A stretch of DNA of 64,000 nucleotides, from NCBI GenBank assembly GCA_030248215.1, contig JASANG010002182.1, positions 20,562 to 84,561 on the forward strand, given 5' to 3'. Shown here piece after piece: positions 55,575 to 64,000 of this stretch (position 1 is its first letter; every line of letters starts with the position of its first letter). Origin of the DNA: Enoplolaimus lenunculus. Lineage: Eukaryota; Nematoda; Enoplea; Enoplida; Thoracostomopsidae. Made by a program: the position numbers and the translations under genes. The notes beneath the pieces were generated by a model. It worked only from the letters and a program-made list of their open reading frames with translations, did no database searches and was not told where the DNA came from.

Positions 55575-56396
55575 GATATTGCACCAAGCCGAATTTATTA
55601 CGGATTTATCACTAAGATTAAATAGCTAATTGTGTTTGAGCATATTTCGCAAGCGAAGAAAGTTTGTGCTATAATTGACAGCAAAATTTCACCACCGTCA
55701 GCAACAAAACTGTGATCCCAAAAGCATTCGATGAGCACAAACTCGCATGGACTCAGCGGCGTATCTAGAAATTACAATTAGTAAAGGGTCCACCGTTCAA
55801 AAGGGCCAAAATATCGCCTTATAAAATAACCCAAAAGGCCGGCTACAATTATTCAGTTAGGCTTAGGCTTAGGCTTTAGGCTTAGGCTTTGGCTTAGCCG
55901 GTGCCTCCACCTAACAAAACAGAGCTCGAATTGTGGGACGTCTTCTTGGTCTGCTCATCGTTCGTCCTTGAATATGACCTATACAAACCAGAAATGTGCC
56001 ATATGACAAAACATGACACTGTTGACATTCTGACACCAATTCCCTTGGCACAAATTGATAATGAAACAGGAAATATATGACGTGTGGAATCAATTTTGGT
56101 ACGCCAAATAACCGTTTTAGTCCCACGCCTGCGTATTTTTAACATTTTGCTTAATATACGAAACGATATCGCGACAACTGGTCGCTCGGATAACTCGTCG
56201 ACCGACAACTTGTAATCCGAAATTTCGTCAACTCGACAAAAATGATTATGTTTAAGCTTAGGCGTAGGATTAAGCTTAACATTATGCTTAAGCTTAGACT
56301 TAGCGTTCGAGCACTGTTGGGCGACACGGTGTCGGGCAAGTTATTGTCGTAGAATTTGTTATCGAACTTTTTTTCACCACAGTCAAGTAAGCCTGT
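55575..56396. other. unassigned DNA with two isolated TTAGGC blocks
   Basis: Telomere-like runs at 55855-55900 and 56250-56305 lack TEL termini. A minus frame at 55894-56208 has no recognised motif. Confidence 0.45.
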
Positions 56397-56828
56397 GGTA
56401 GTGACCCGAATAAGAGGGGGGCTGATTTTTATTTGGCCTACCCTCCTGGTTATTCGGTTACGGACTGTTATTTATTTTAACCCACGCTCCGCCGCCCTTC
56501 GTTACTATTATATATCCGGTACTGCAATTATCCGTTCAATTAAACGTTTATTTGTCTTGTGTCAATAGCGTGAGCGATAATACAAGGTTATACTTGGAAT
56601 GTACTTTCAAAATTTAAGTACGCCTTAATGTTTCGAACTCAAATAATTTGGTCCTGGAGTCATTTATGCGCTAGAAATACGGGTTAATTGACATTTAAAG
56701 ACTGTAGGGTTTAGGGACTCTATCCGCTTACGGACTCTTATTAGGAATACTGACTCCTATTGATTCGGACCCAAAATGGGGACCCCCTCTTATTACCCCT
56801 CCCCTCTCTTATTCGGGTCAATACAGTA
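56397..56828 (-). mobile_element. MAR-family element
   Basis: GGTAGTGACCCGAATAAG to TTCGGGTCAATACAGTA. Confidence 0.75.
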
Positions 56829-57143
56829 AGGCATTTAAGTATTCGAGTTTCTGGGCAAACTTTAAACTGAAGTGTTTTACTGAAGGTATAGGAATAGTTG
56901 TCCTAAATCTTGCTCGCTTTGCTCGCGAATATTCATTCAAATTGGTGCCCACGCGGTGCACCTTTCGGTTTGATTGGCTTGATCGGCCCACAAAAATTTA
57001 CACGAATTCTAAAGACATCTCGGAATGTTGGTTTGAGAGGCAACTCAACTGGCCGAAAGCGGCCAGCAAGGAATCTCTCAGCAAAAATTGCTCTTTTTGC
57101 CACTTTTGAATGGCTTGATTTTGGCTTTTGAAAAGGGCCTGGG

Positions 57144-57302
57144 CGGGCCTGTAGCCAAGGCGGTCCAGGGGGCTCTGCCCCCCTAGAAATTCTTGCCTTC
57201 CCCCTAGATTTTCAACCTTGCTTGTAACTAATTGAAACCCTTGAATGCTCCTCCTGAAAATTTTTTAGCCCCCCCTAGCACGGCGAACTGGCTACGGGCC
57301 TG
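57144..57302 (+). mobile_element. CGT-family MITE
   Basis: GGGCCTGTAGCCAAGG to CTGGCTACGGGCC. Confidence 0.7.
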
Positions 57303-57954
57303 GGCCTGGGCAACCCTAAGCCCTGCCTTGAAACTTTGATGGCCGCCTCCCCTCACTTCGATGGGACGAACATTAATTTTTGTCAAATCGAATATAAAGT
57401 TGTAATTTCTGCATTTTTGCTCGTCCCCATGGGACTCACCCTGTCTGTCGGTTTTGGATTTTTCAGTTTTACTTCCTCAGCAAACGTTTGCCCAAAATAA
57501 TCGGATTTGAAAAATTTTTTTTTGACATATTTGAGCTTCTCATGACCTCCATGATCATTCCACGTACAAAAATGCAAAAAACAATTTTTTGGTCACATGA
57601 TATTTATAGCTGAAATAGATTAAACAGCCAATGGACCGCTAGATCCAATTACTCCTACGCTGATTGCAAAAAATAAATTAAACTCGCGTCAAATCCTGCG
57701 ATATCGACGGTTTCTACTTTGTATTTAACAGTTTGAAAGAAAAGTGATAATATTATGTGATACATTTTCTAAATCTCGCAATAACTTTTACACATTATAC
57801 AAAAATAAGACTCAAACACACGAAACAAGACAGATTCTTTGAATAATTTAAAATTCTCTCGAGTCAATTCAATCTATATTTCACTTAATATTGGACGATA
57901 TAAACCTCGTCATAACATTTTCTCTTTCAGTATGAAAATGAATTATGTATATAT
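57303..57954. other. unassigned DNA with an FB-family arm
   Basis: 57478-57570 has GTTTGCCCAAAATAATCGG and TTGAGCTTCTCATGACC in common with the FB elements. No exon supported. Confidence 0.4.
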
Positions 57955-58140
57955 GGTCCCATGTTACTTTAAGGGGCGTCCAGGTTTCTTTTGGGTCTAT
58001 AAAAGAGTAGGTTTAAATTCTAGATTACATCTTTTGGCTTAGGCTTAGGCTTAGGAACACATTTTTGCAACGCTTAGGCTTAGGCTTAGGCTTAGGAATA
58101 TGCATAATCTACTGTTACGCCCCGAAAAGTAACATTGGCC
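57955..58140 (+). mobile_element. TEL-B element
   Basis: GGTCCCATGTTACTTTAAGG to GAAAAGTAACATTGGCC. Confidence 0.75.
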
Positions 58141-58190
58141 TATATATGTTTATAGGCATATACCTATATAATATTAAATATTCTAAATAA

Positions 58191-58624
58191 TACTGTATTG
58201 ACCCGAATAAGAGGGGTCCCCATTTTGGGTCCGAATCAATAGGAGTCCGTATCCCTAATAAGAGTCCGTAAGCGGATAGAGTCCCTAAACCCTAAGAGTC
58301 CATAAATGTCATTTAACCCTAATTGTAGCACATAAATATCTCCAGGACCAAATAATTTGAGTTCGAAACTTTAAAGCATACTTATGTTTTGAAAGTAACA
58401 TTTCAAAGTATAACCTTACGTAATCGCTCAAGCTTTTGATACAAGACAAATAAACGTTTAATTCAACGGATAGTTGCAGTACCGGATATATATTAGTAAC
58501 GAATGGCGGCGTAGCGTGGGTTAAAAATAAATAACAGTCCGTAACCGAATAACAAGGAGGGTACCCTCTGGAGAGGCCAAATAAATATTAGTCCCCCCCT
58601 CCTCTTATTCGGGTCAATACAATA
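58191..58624 (+). mobile_element. MAR-family element
   Basis: TACTGTATTGACCCGAATAA to TTCGGGTCAATACAATA. Confidence 0.75.
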
Positions 58625-58685
58625 TGTACCTTTTGTTTCTAAAGCTTAACATGACATCCTTGCAGGGACTTAGCCATACAAGTAC

Positions 58686-58900
58686 GGGCAGATGTAAACA
58701 ACAGGGGCAGAACAGTATTATAAGCATATTCCTAAGCCTAAGCCTAAATTTAAACCTAAACCTAAGTGTAAGAATGAACACATTTATCAGCCTCCTAAGC
58801 CTAAGCCTAAGCCAAGCAAAACATTAGTCTAAAGCTTAAGCTTCATCTATCATATAGTCCTACAGAAAAACGTTCCGCCCGTGATCATTGCATGGACCCA
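58686..58900 (+). mobile_element. TEL-A element
   Basis: GATGTAAACAACAGGGGCAG to CGTGATCATTGCATGGACC. Core interrupted by GTAAGAATGAACACATTT. Confidence 0.7.
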
Positions 58901-59300
58901 AGTACGAGAGGGTCGTGACCACTCGCAGATTCGTTTTGAAACAATTTACTGCCTAAGACGACTAAACTCTAATCAAAAACGAAATGTACGTAAGCATCAG
59001 GTGTGGTTAAGCAACCCCTGAACCTAAAAACCTAATCAAGGCATTTTATGCCTAACCTTTATAAAATTGCTTTTAGCGAAAGCGTAGAGTGATAATAGAA
59101 CTAAAAAGTTGCTTATATGATAATTATGCATTGCTTTTGTATGCTTCCCAAAGCGGCTTTATCGTTACAAACGTGTACTATTTTAATTAGCCAAAATCTC
59201 GATCGACCAATAATCAAATTTGAAATGAAATAAGTGGCTTTGAAGAGAGCTGAGGATACCTGGACTCTCGAAATATCTGAAGAAAATAGTATAAAGTAAG
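58901..59300. other. unassigned DNA
   Basis: Nothing recognisable. Confidence 0.4.
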
Positions 59301-59742
59301 TACTGTAGTGACCCGAATAAGAGGGGAGCCTGATATTCATTTGACCTCTCAAGAGAGTACCCCCTGTTATTCGGTTACGGACTGTTATTTATTTTTAACC
59401 CTCACTCTGTCAGCCTTCGTTAATGATATATCCGGCATTGCAAGTATACGTTGAATTAAACGTTTAGTTGTCTTGTATCAAAAACTTGAGCGATAATGCA
59501 AGGATATGCTTAGGAATGTACTTTCAAAACCTAATTATTCTTTAATGTTGCGAACTCAACTTTATTGGGTCCTGGACTCATTTATGCACTACAATTAGGA
59601 ATAATTGACATTTGTCGACCCTAATTAGGATTTAGCAACTCTATCTGCTCACAGGACTCTTGCTAGGGATGCGGACTCCTATTGATTGGGACTCAAAATG
59701 AGAACTCCATCGTATTACCCCCTTATTCGGGTCACTATAGTA
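59301..59742 (-). mobile_element. MAR-family element
   Basis: TACTGTAGTGACCCGAATAA to TTCGGGTCACTATAGTA. Confidence 0.75.
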
Positions 59743-59750
59743 CTTTCGAC

Positions 59751-60001
59751 TACACTCAAAATAATATTTCTGATATTTAAGAAAAAATTTCTTACATTTA
59801 AGACATATAATTAGCAAAGTGCACTTGAAATGTATTTCTGTTATAACAGAACACTTTTCAAAAAAGTTTTAAAATAAAGTCTGAAAATAAACGTTTTCCA
59901 GTTATGTTTAGAAAAATTGTCTTAAATATCAGAAAAAACTTTTCAGATTTGAAACAGAAAATACTTTTCTGAATAAATTCAGAAATACTTTTTTGTGTGT
60001 A
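59751..60001 (-). mobile_element. TAC-family MITE
   Basis: TACACTCAAAATAATATTTC to AGAAATACTTTTTTGTGTGTA; the reverse of the 25217 copy. Confidence 0.7.
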
Positions 60002-60009
60002 GTGTATCC

Positions 60010-60245
60010 AGAGGCGGGGCGAAGACGGTGTACGCCCTACCCATCAGAAATTTTTTGTGATACAATGTTAAAGACCCTACCTTACAATTATTCCCCTCCG
60101 AAAATTTTTTGCAAAAAAGTTAAGGTCTCAAATTTTTTTCTCAGAATCTTTTTGTTATAAAATGATAAGGTTTCTACCTTACAATTTTTGCATTTCATAA
60201 CATTTACCACCCCGCCCCTTCCCGTCAGAGATTCGTGGATCTATC
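60010..60245. mobile_element. GGA-related repeat, eroded
   Basis: CCTACCTTACAATTATTCC and ATTTTTGCATTTCATAAC recall the 17316 copy. Termini are poor. Confidence 0.45.
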
Positions 60246-60639
60246 TTGCGGAGCCACAGCAGTTTAGCGTTTTGGACAATGACCAACTGATAATACATAA
60301 ATAACTGTCAAAAAATTAATCGTTTCAGTGCAAGCATTGCACAATTTTTCTGCAATATTTGACAAATACGAAAATTTAAAACATGTAAAAGTATTGTTTT
60401 GACGTTCTGAAACCTGTGCCGACAGAGAAATCGGTTCTCAAATTAGTTACTAAAATTTAAAAAATAATATTTTTAATTAATTTTGTTTTTAAAATTGCCG
60501 TTTCAAACTTTAATCCTTAGACTCATTGAATAACAGAACTGAAAACAGCTTGCGTTGATAATCCTAATAAATCGATAAGGTTTTAGACATATATGGGTTG
60601 AGCACCCACTGTAAACGTCTAAAACTCCGTATAAAATTT
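60246..60639. other. unassigned AT-rich DNA
   Basis: Nothing supported. Confidence 0.4.
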
Positions 60640-60725
60640 AGGCCAATGTTACTCTTAGGCCCGTAACAGTAGATTAAGCGTATTCCTAAGCCAAAACCTA
60701 AGGCTAAGCATTGTAACTTAGCTTA
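60640..60725 (-). mobile_element. TEL-B-like fragment
   Basis: GGCCAATGTTACTCTTAGGC, GTAACAGTAGATTAAGCG and a few CCTAAG units; no opposite terminus. Confidence 0.5.
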
Positions 60726-60842
60726 GTAGGAGAAACTGTACAGAAAGCCAACGTTCTTGGGCAGTCAGGTACTCATCGTCGGTTTGTGATAAATAATGAA
60801 ATGACTGAACGAAAACCTCAAGCATGACATTCAAGAAGACTG

Positions 60843-61096
60843 TACATTGCAAATTTCAGTGAGTTGATTTTAACTCAGAATGAGTTAAATCACTCAGTCT
60901 GAGTTAGGGCTATCAAAACTCAGAATTTTGAGTTGATACAATTCATTATGAGTTAATTAATCGACTCACCCAGAGTCAACTCAACTCGTAGTGAGAATCA
61001 ACTCACTCAGAGTGAGTTAATGTTTACTGATATTAATTCAGAAATTACCAACTCGCTAGCTGAATTGATTAATCAATTCACAGGAATTGACACTGT
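60843..61096. mobile_element. GTT-family MITE
   Basis: ACATTGCAAATTTCAGTGAG to CAGGAATTGACACTG. Confidence 0.7.
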
Positions 61097-61276
61097 ATAT
61101 ATCCCTCTTGTTTGAGGTAGTTCGCAGGTTTGAAACCTAGCGCTAACTGATAATATGTACAATTATTCATTAAAATACGTTGCATAGGTTTCAGACAAAT
61201 AAATAAAAAGTAAAAAGTCAAACTCGTATAAAAATTAACCAAACAGCTCATACTCAGCAAACAAAGAAAGAATATA

Positions 61277-61527
61277 TACTGTAAATTGCAATGAGTTGAT
61301 TAATTCAGCTAGCGAATTGGTTATTTCTGAATTAATACCAGTAAACATTAACTCACTCTCAGTTGAGTTAGTTCTCACTCTAAGTTGAGTTGACTCTGGG
61401 TGAGTTGATTAATTTACTCAGAATGAATCGAATCAACTCAATATTCTGAATTCTGATAGTCCTAACTCAAATTGAGTGATTAAACTCATTCTGAGTTAAA
61501 ATCAGCTGACTTGTAATTTACAATGAA
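61277..61527. mobile_element. GTT-family MITE
   Basis: TACTGTAAATTGCAATGAG to TTGTAATTTACAATG, 180 bp from the previous copy and in opposite orientation. Confidence 0.7.
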
Positions 61528-62068
61528 CTATGCATAATTTTCACGGGTTTATCGAATTTTTTCTATCTTTTACGGTAGCCTTTAATGTCGCTCACACGAT
61601 ATAATACGTGCACTAAGCACACCCACCATCCGTCTCGTTACAGCGTAACAGTATGGATGTGCATAGGGTTGTAAAAATGTTATTTTGTCTGCTTATTGAC
61701 ATAGCTAGTGCGCGGACATCTGACTTTTAATGACAACGGTATGGCGGACAATTTTGGTTATATGTCAACGGTATGTAGGACTTTCTTGACACCTTTATAT
61801 GACCGATAGGAATGTCCTCTGGATCTGCTGCGGATACTGCCAAGAATATTTATTTAGAACCATGAAGTTTGACCAAACAATTAAACCTACGGTTGTAGGG
61901 ATTCAACAATTTCTGATACTGCAAGTTTTAAATCGAACTTCTTTTACCCTTATATACTATTGTTAGGGTTATGCTAATTGTTGTGAACTATATTGCGAGG
62001 ATTTAGCGTGGCGTATATGTGGTTTATAACAAAGCCAATTTTTAACTATTACGAAATCTGTACGTACT
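61528..62068. other. 5' flank of the right-edge gene
   Basis: No repeat recognised. TATATA at about 61951 is the only promoter-like word noted. Confidence 0.35.
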
Positions 62069-62150
62069 ATGGATCCTTACGAATTCGTGGATGAAACGCT
62101 ATTATTCACGGAACAGAACGGTGTTAGCACAAAAAGAGAATTTAGAGGAA
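62069..62150 (+). CDS. right-edge gene exon 1
   Basis: 27 codons plus one base, donor GAGGAA|GTACGT. Confidence 0.55.
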
Positions 62151-63893
62151 GTACGTTAACATCAGTGCAAGTAAAACAACGGTCCACTTTATTTTTTGCA
62201 ATTGGTGAATTTGATTATTTATGTTTACACTTCTGGCTTTTTTCGTTCATTAGTTTTGCTGTACCATGAAAGATTATTAAATTTTAAGGCAAGGTTAAGA
62301 ATGATTTCCAAACTTCACTCTATACATAAGTTTAGTTTATATTTTAACTTCCTTCTAACCGTACAGTTGCCGCAATGCTTAAAACTAATCCAGAACCGTG
62401 TACTTTAATGAGCAATTAGCTAAATCACAGAGTCAAAGTTTGCGTGTGCAGCTGAGCCGGAAAGTGGCACTGATGATGAGTATGTTGAAACTACAAATCG
62501 AGATGATTATGACAGTGAAAGTGACGATCGTGATAACTCAAAAACATGGCAGGTGACTTTAAAGAGATACGTACGTATATTTATAAAACTATAAAAAACT
62601 ATTCTTCGAAAGAATCATTTCTTTTCATGTGATTTCAAATTCCAATATTCTGAAAGCTTTAGGTAGCAGTTTTTTAACTTTGGACGATGACGGCTTACAC
62701 AAGTGGTGGTCAATTTGAAGTTTAGAATAGCAAAACGAAAAAAGTATATAATGTATATATACAAATAAGATTGTCTGCCTGCAGCAACATAAAATCTGTC
62801 AACAAACATGCAGAATGGTTTGCTTTTTTATTTCATTTTAGTGTGAAATGAGCAATGATCCAAACCGCAGCATGGTAAAATTGTCTCGGCGATCACTATG
62901 GAAACGGCCGAACGTCACAAAAATTCAAAAATGTGAGCTGTTTTGCGGTGAGAAAAACTTGCGTTAATGAAAAACTTAAGTATGTGCCTAAAATATTAAG
63001 GTGTATGGTGATCACGGTTTTTGGTTTAGGCTAAGACTTGCTCAATCAACGGCTAAACGTGCGACGTTTAACGTGACAATTGTAGTCGAATTGCACCCGA
63101 TAGTATACGTAATATGTTCCCAAATGTGGCAGAGTTTTCTTTGGTCTGATTTTACAATTCCGACCTTGCTTTGACGATTTACCTACTATATTTTAGCTAA
63201 GTCAAGCAATGCTGCAACATCTGGGATTAATGAACGCACTCATTCAATTGCAATCAGGACCTATAGTCATCCAATAACGGGCAGATCTCAAAGCTTAGAA
63301 AGCCCAATGGTAAACGACCACATGTTTAAAGCTATGTATGTTGCATTCCCGCAATGCGATTAATTGTTAAGGAACTCAAGTCAACTATTTCAATATTAAA
63401 ATTTACTTTATCGTGAGAAAAATAGAAAATATTGAAATAATATACTGTAGTGAGCCGAAAAGGGAGATCACCATTTTGAGTCCCAATAAAAAAGACTGTC
63501 TCTCTAATAAGAGTCTCTAAATCCGATTTAAAGTTCATAAATGTGAATGATCCTTATTGTAGTACATAAATGAATGCAGTACCAAATAATGTTCAGTTCG
63601 AATCTGTAAGCATACTTAAGTTTTGAAAGTACATTTATTAGTATAACCTTGCATTATCGCACAAGTTCTTAATGCAAGACAAATAAACGTTTAATTCAAA
63701 AATAACAGTTCGCAACCGAATAACAGAGGGTACCCTCTGGTGAGGCCAAATAAATAATAACACTCCTCTTATTTGGTTCACTACAGTAAACTGATTTATT
63801 GAATGTTTCAGGAATCCCGATACAAAAATAAGCATTTCACGGGAGCAAATGAGGCTCCGGCAGGTTCGTCTCATATCGAGAAAACAATCAAAG
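62069..63893 (+). CDS. unrecognised multi-exon gene, 5' part (161 aa so far)
   Basis: Five exons with matching phases: 62069-62150, 62452-62552, 62842-62947, 63197-63309, 63812-63893, each with GT-AG boundaries. The last donor (AAAG|GTAACC) leads out of the window. The protein starts MDPYEFVDETLLFTEQ, then has an acidic stretch (DDYDSESDDRDNS), a basic one (MVKLSRRSLWKRPNVTKIQK) and Ser/Thr-rich text. There is no signal peptide, membrane helix or motif I can name. ATG at 62069 was chosen because exon 1 is in phase with exon 2 and no upstream exon was found. It looks like a disordered regulatory N-terminus; function unknown. Confidence 0.6.
62452..62552 (+). CDS. right-edge gene exon 2
   Basis: Acceptor GCGTGTGCAG|CTGAG, donor TGGCAG|GTGACT. 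Two bases plus 33 codons, acidic. Confidence 0.6.
62842..62947 (+). CDS. right-edge gene exon 3
   Basis: Acceptor TTTCATTTTAG|TGTG, donor TTTGCG|GTGAGA. An earlier donor at 62875 (ATG|GTAAAA) would throw exon 4 into a stop, so the longer form is chosen. Confidence 0.6.
63197..63309 (+). CDS. right-edge gene exon 4
   Basis: Acceptor TACTATATTTTAG|CTAAG, donor CCAATG|GTAAAC. Two bases plus 37 codons. Confidence 0.6.
63443..63789 (-). mobile_element. MAR-family element in intron 4 of the right-edge gene
   Basis: TACTGTAGTGAGCCGAAAAG to TTGGTTCACTACAGTA. It ends about 20 bp before the exon 5 acceptor. Confidence 0.7.
63812..63893 (+). CDS. right-edge gene exon 5
   Basis: Acceptor GAATGTTTCAG|GAATC, 27 codons plus one base, donor AAAG|GTAACC. 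The gene continues beyond the window. Confidence 0.6.
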
Positions 63894-64000
63894 GTAACCA
63901 AGTTTGTGATTTCAAATTTTCAATTTGCCAAGAAATAGTTACGAATGAAGGAAGGATCTTGTATTTTAGTGTTTTTCGTTTTCATACGATAATATCCATT

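Overview
This window is animal nuclear DNA: AT-rich, gene-poor and packed with short inverted-repeat elements. Genes are split by GT-AG introns with TTTCAG-type acceptors. No rRNA gene, intact tRNA gene, CRISPR array, LTR element or intact transposase was seen. The recognisable genes are two neuronal-type class A GPCRs of protostome families. Dozens of interspersed blocks of (TTAGGC)n, the nematode telomere unit, suggest a nematode. Introns of 0.3-2 kb and the repeat load would suit a large-genome species outside the Caenorhabditis group. The taxonomic call is inference.

Layout. 1-30.0 kb: no convincing gene, only stacked families of miniature inverted-repeat elements (named here by terminal sequence), minisatellites and unassigned AT-rich DNA. 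30.1-33.7 kb (+): a 1184-residue peptide-type GPCR in one exon. 33.7-38.1 kb: repeat-filled gap between two convergent genes. 38.1-52.3 kb (-): a muscarinic acetylcholine receptor of the GAR-2/mAChR-B type. I could assemble nine coding exons whose phases all agree; they give 1527 residues, with about 1150 of them in the third intracellular loop. Its introns hold many elements and an 87-bp minisatellite of about 20 units. 52.4-62.0 kb: repeats again. 62.1 kb to the right edge (+): the first five phase-consistent exons of an unrecognised gene that continues past the window.

Repeat families. TEL-A (24 loci) and TEL-B (8 loci) are TIR elements whose interior is degenerate (TTAGGC)n. MAR (9 copies) has a TA target duplication shown by a nested insertion. 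tRM (3 copies) is a TIR element with an internal tRNA-like polymerase III promoter. Smaller families are GTT, TGA, CGT, GGA, CAC, BOX, GCG, TTC, TAC, CTG and FB.

Function. Both receptors would act at the plasma membrane of excitable cells: one for a neuropeptide, one for acetylcholine through a Gi/o-type pathway. Nothing in the sequence shows that they work together beyond their adjacency.
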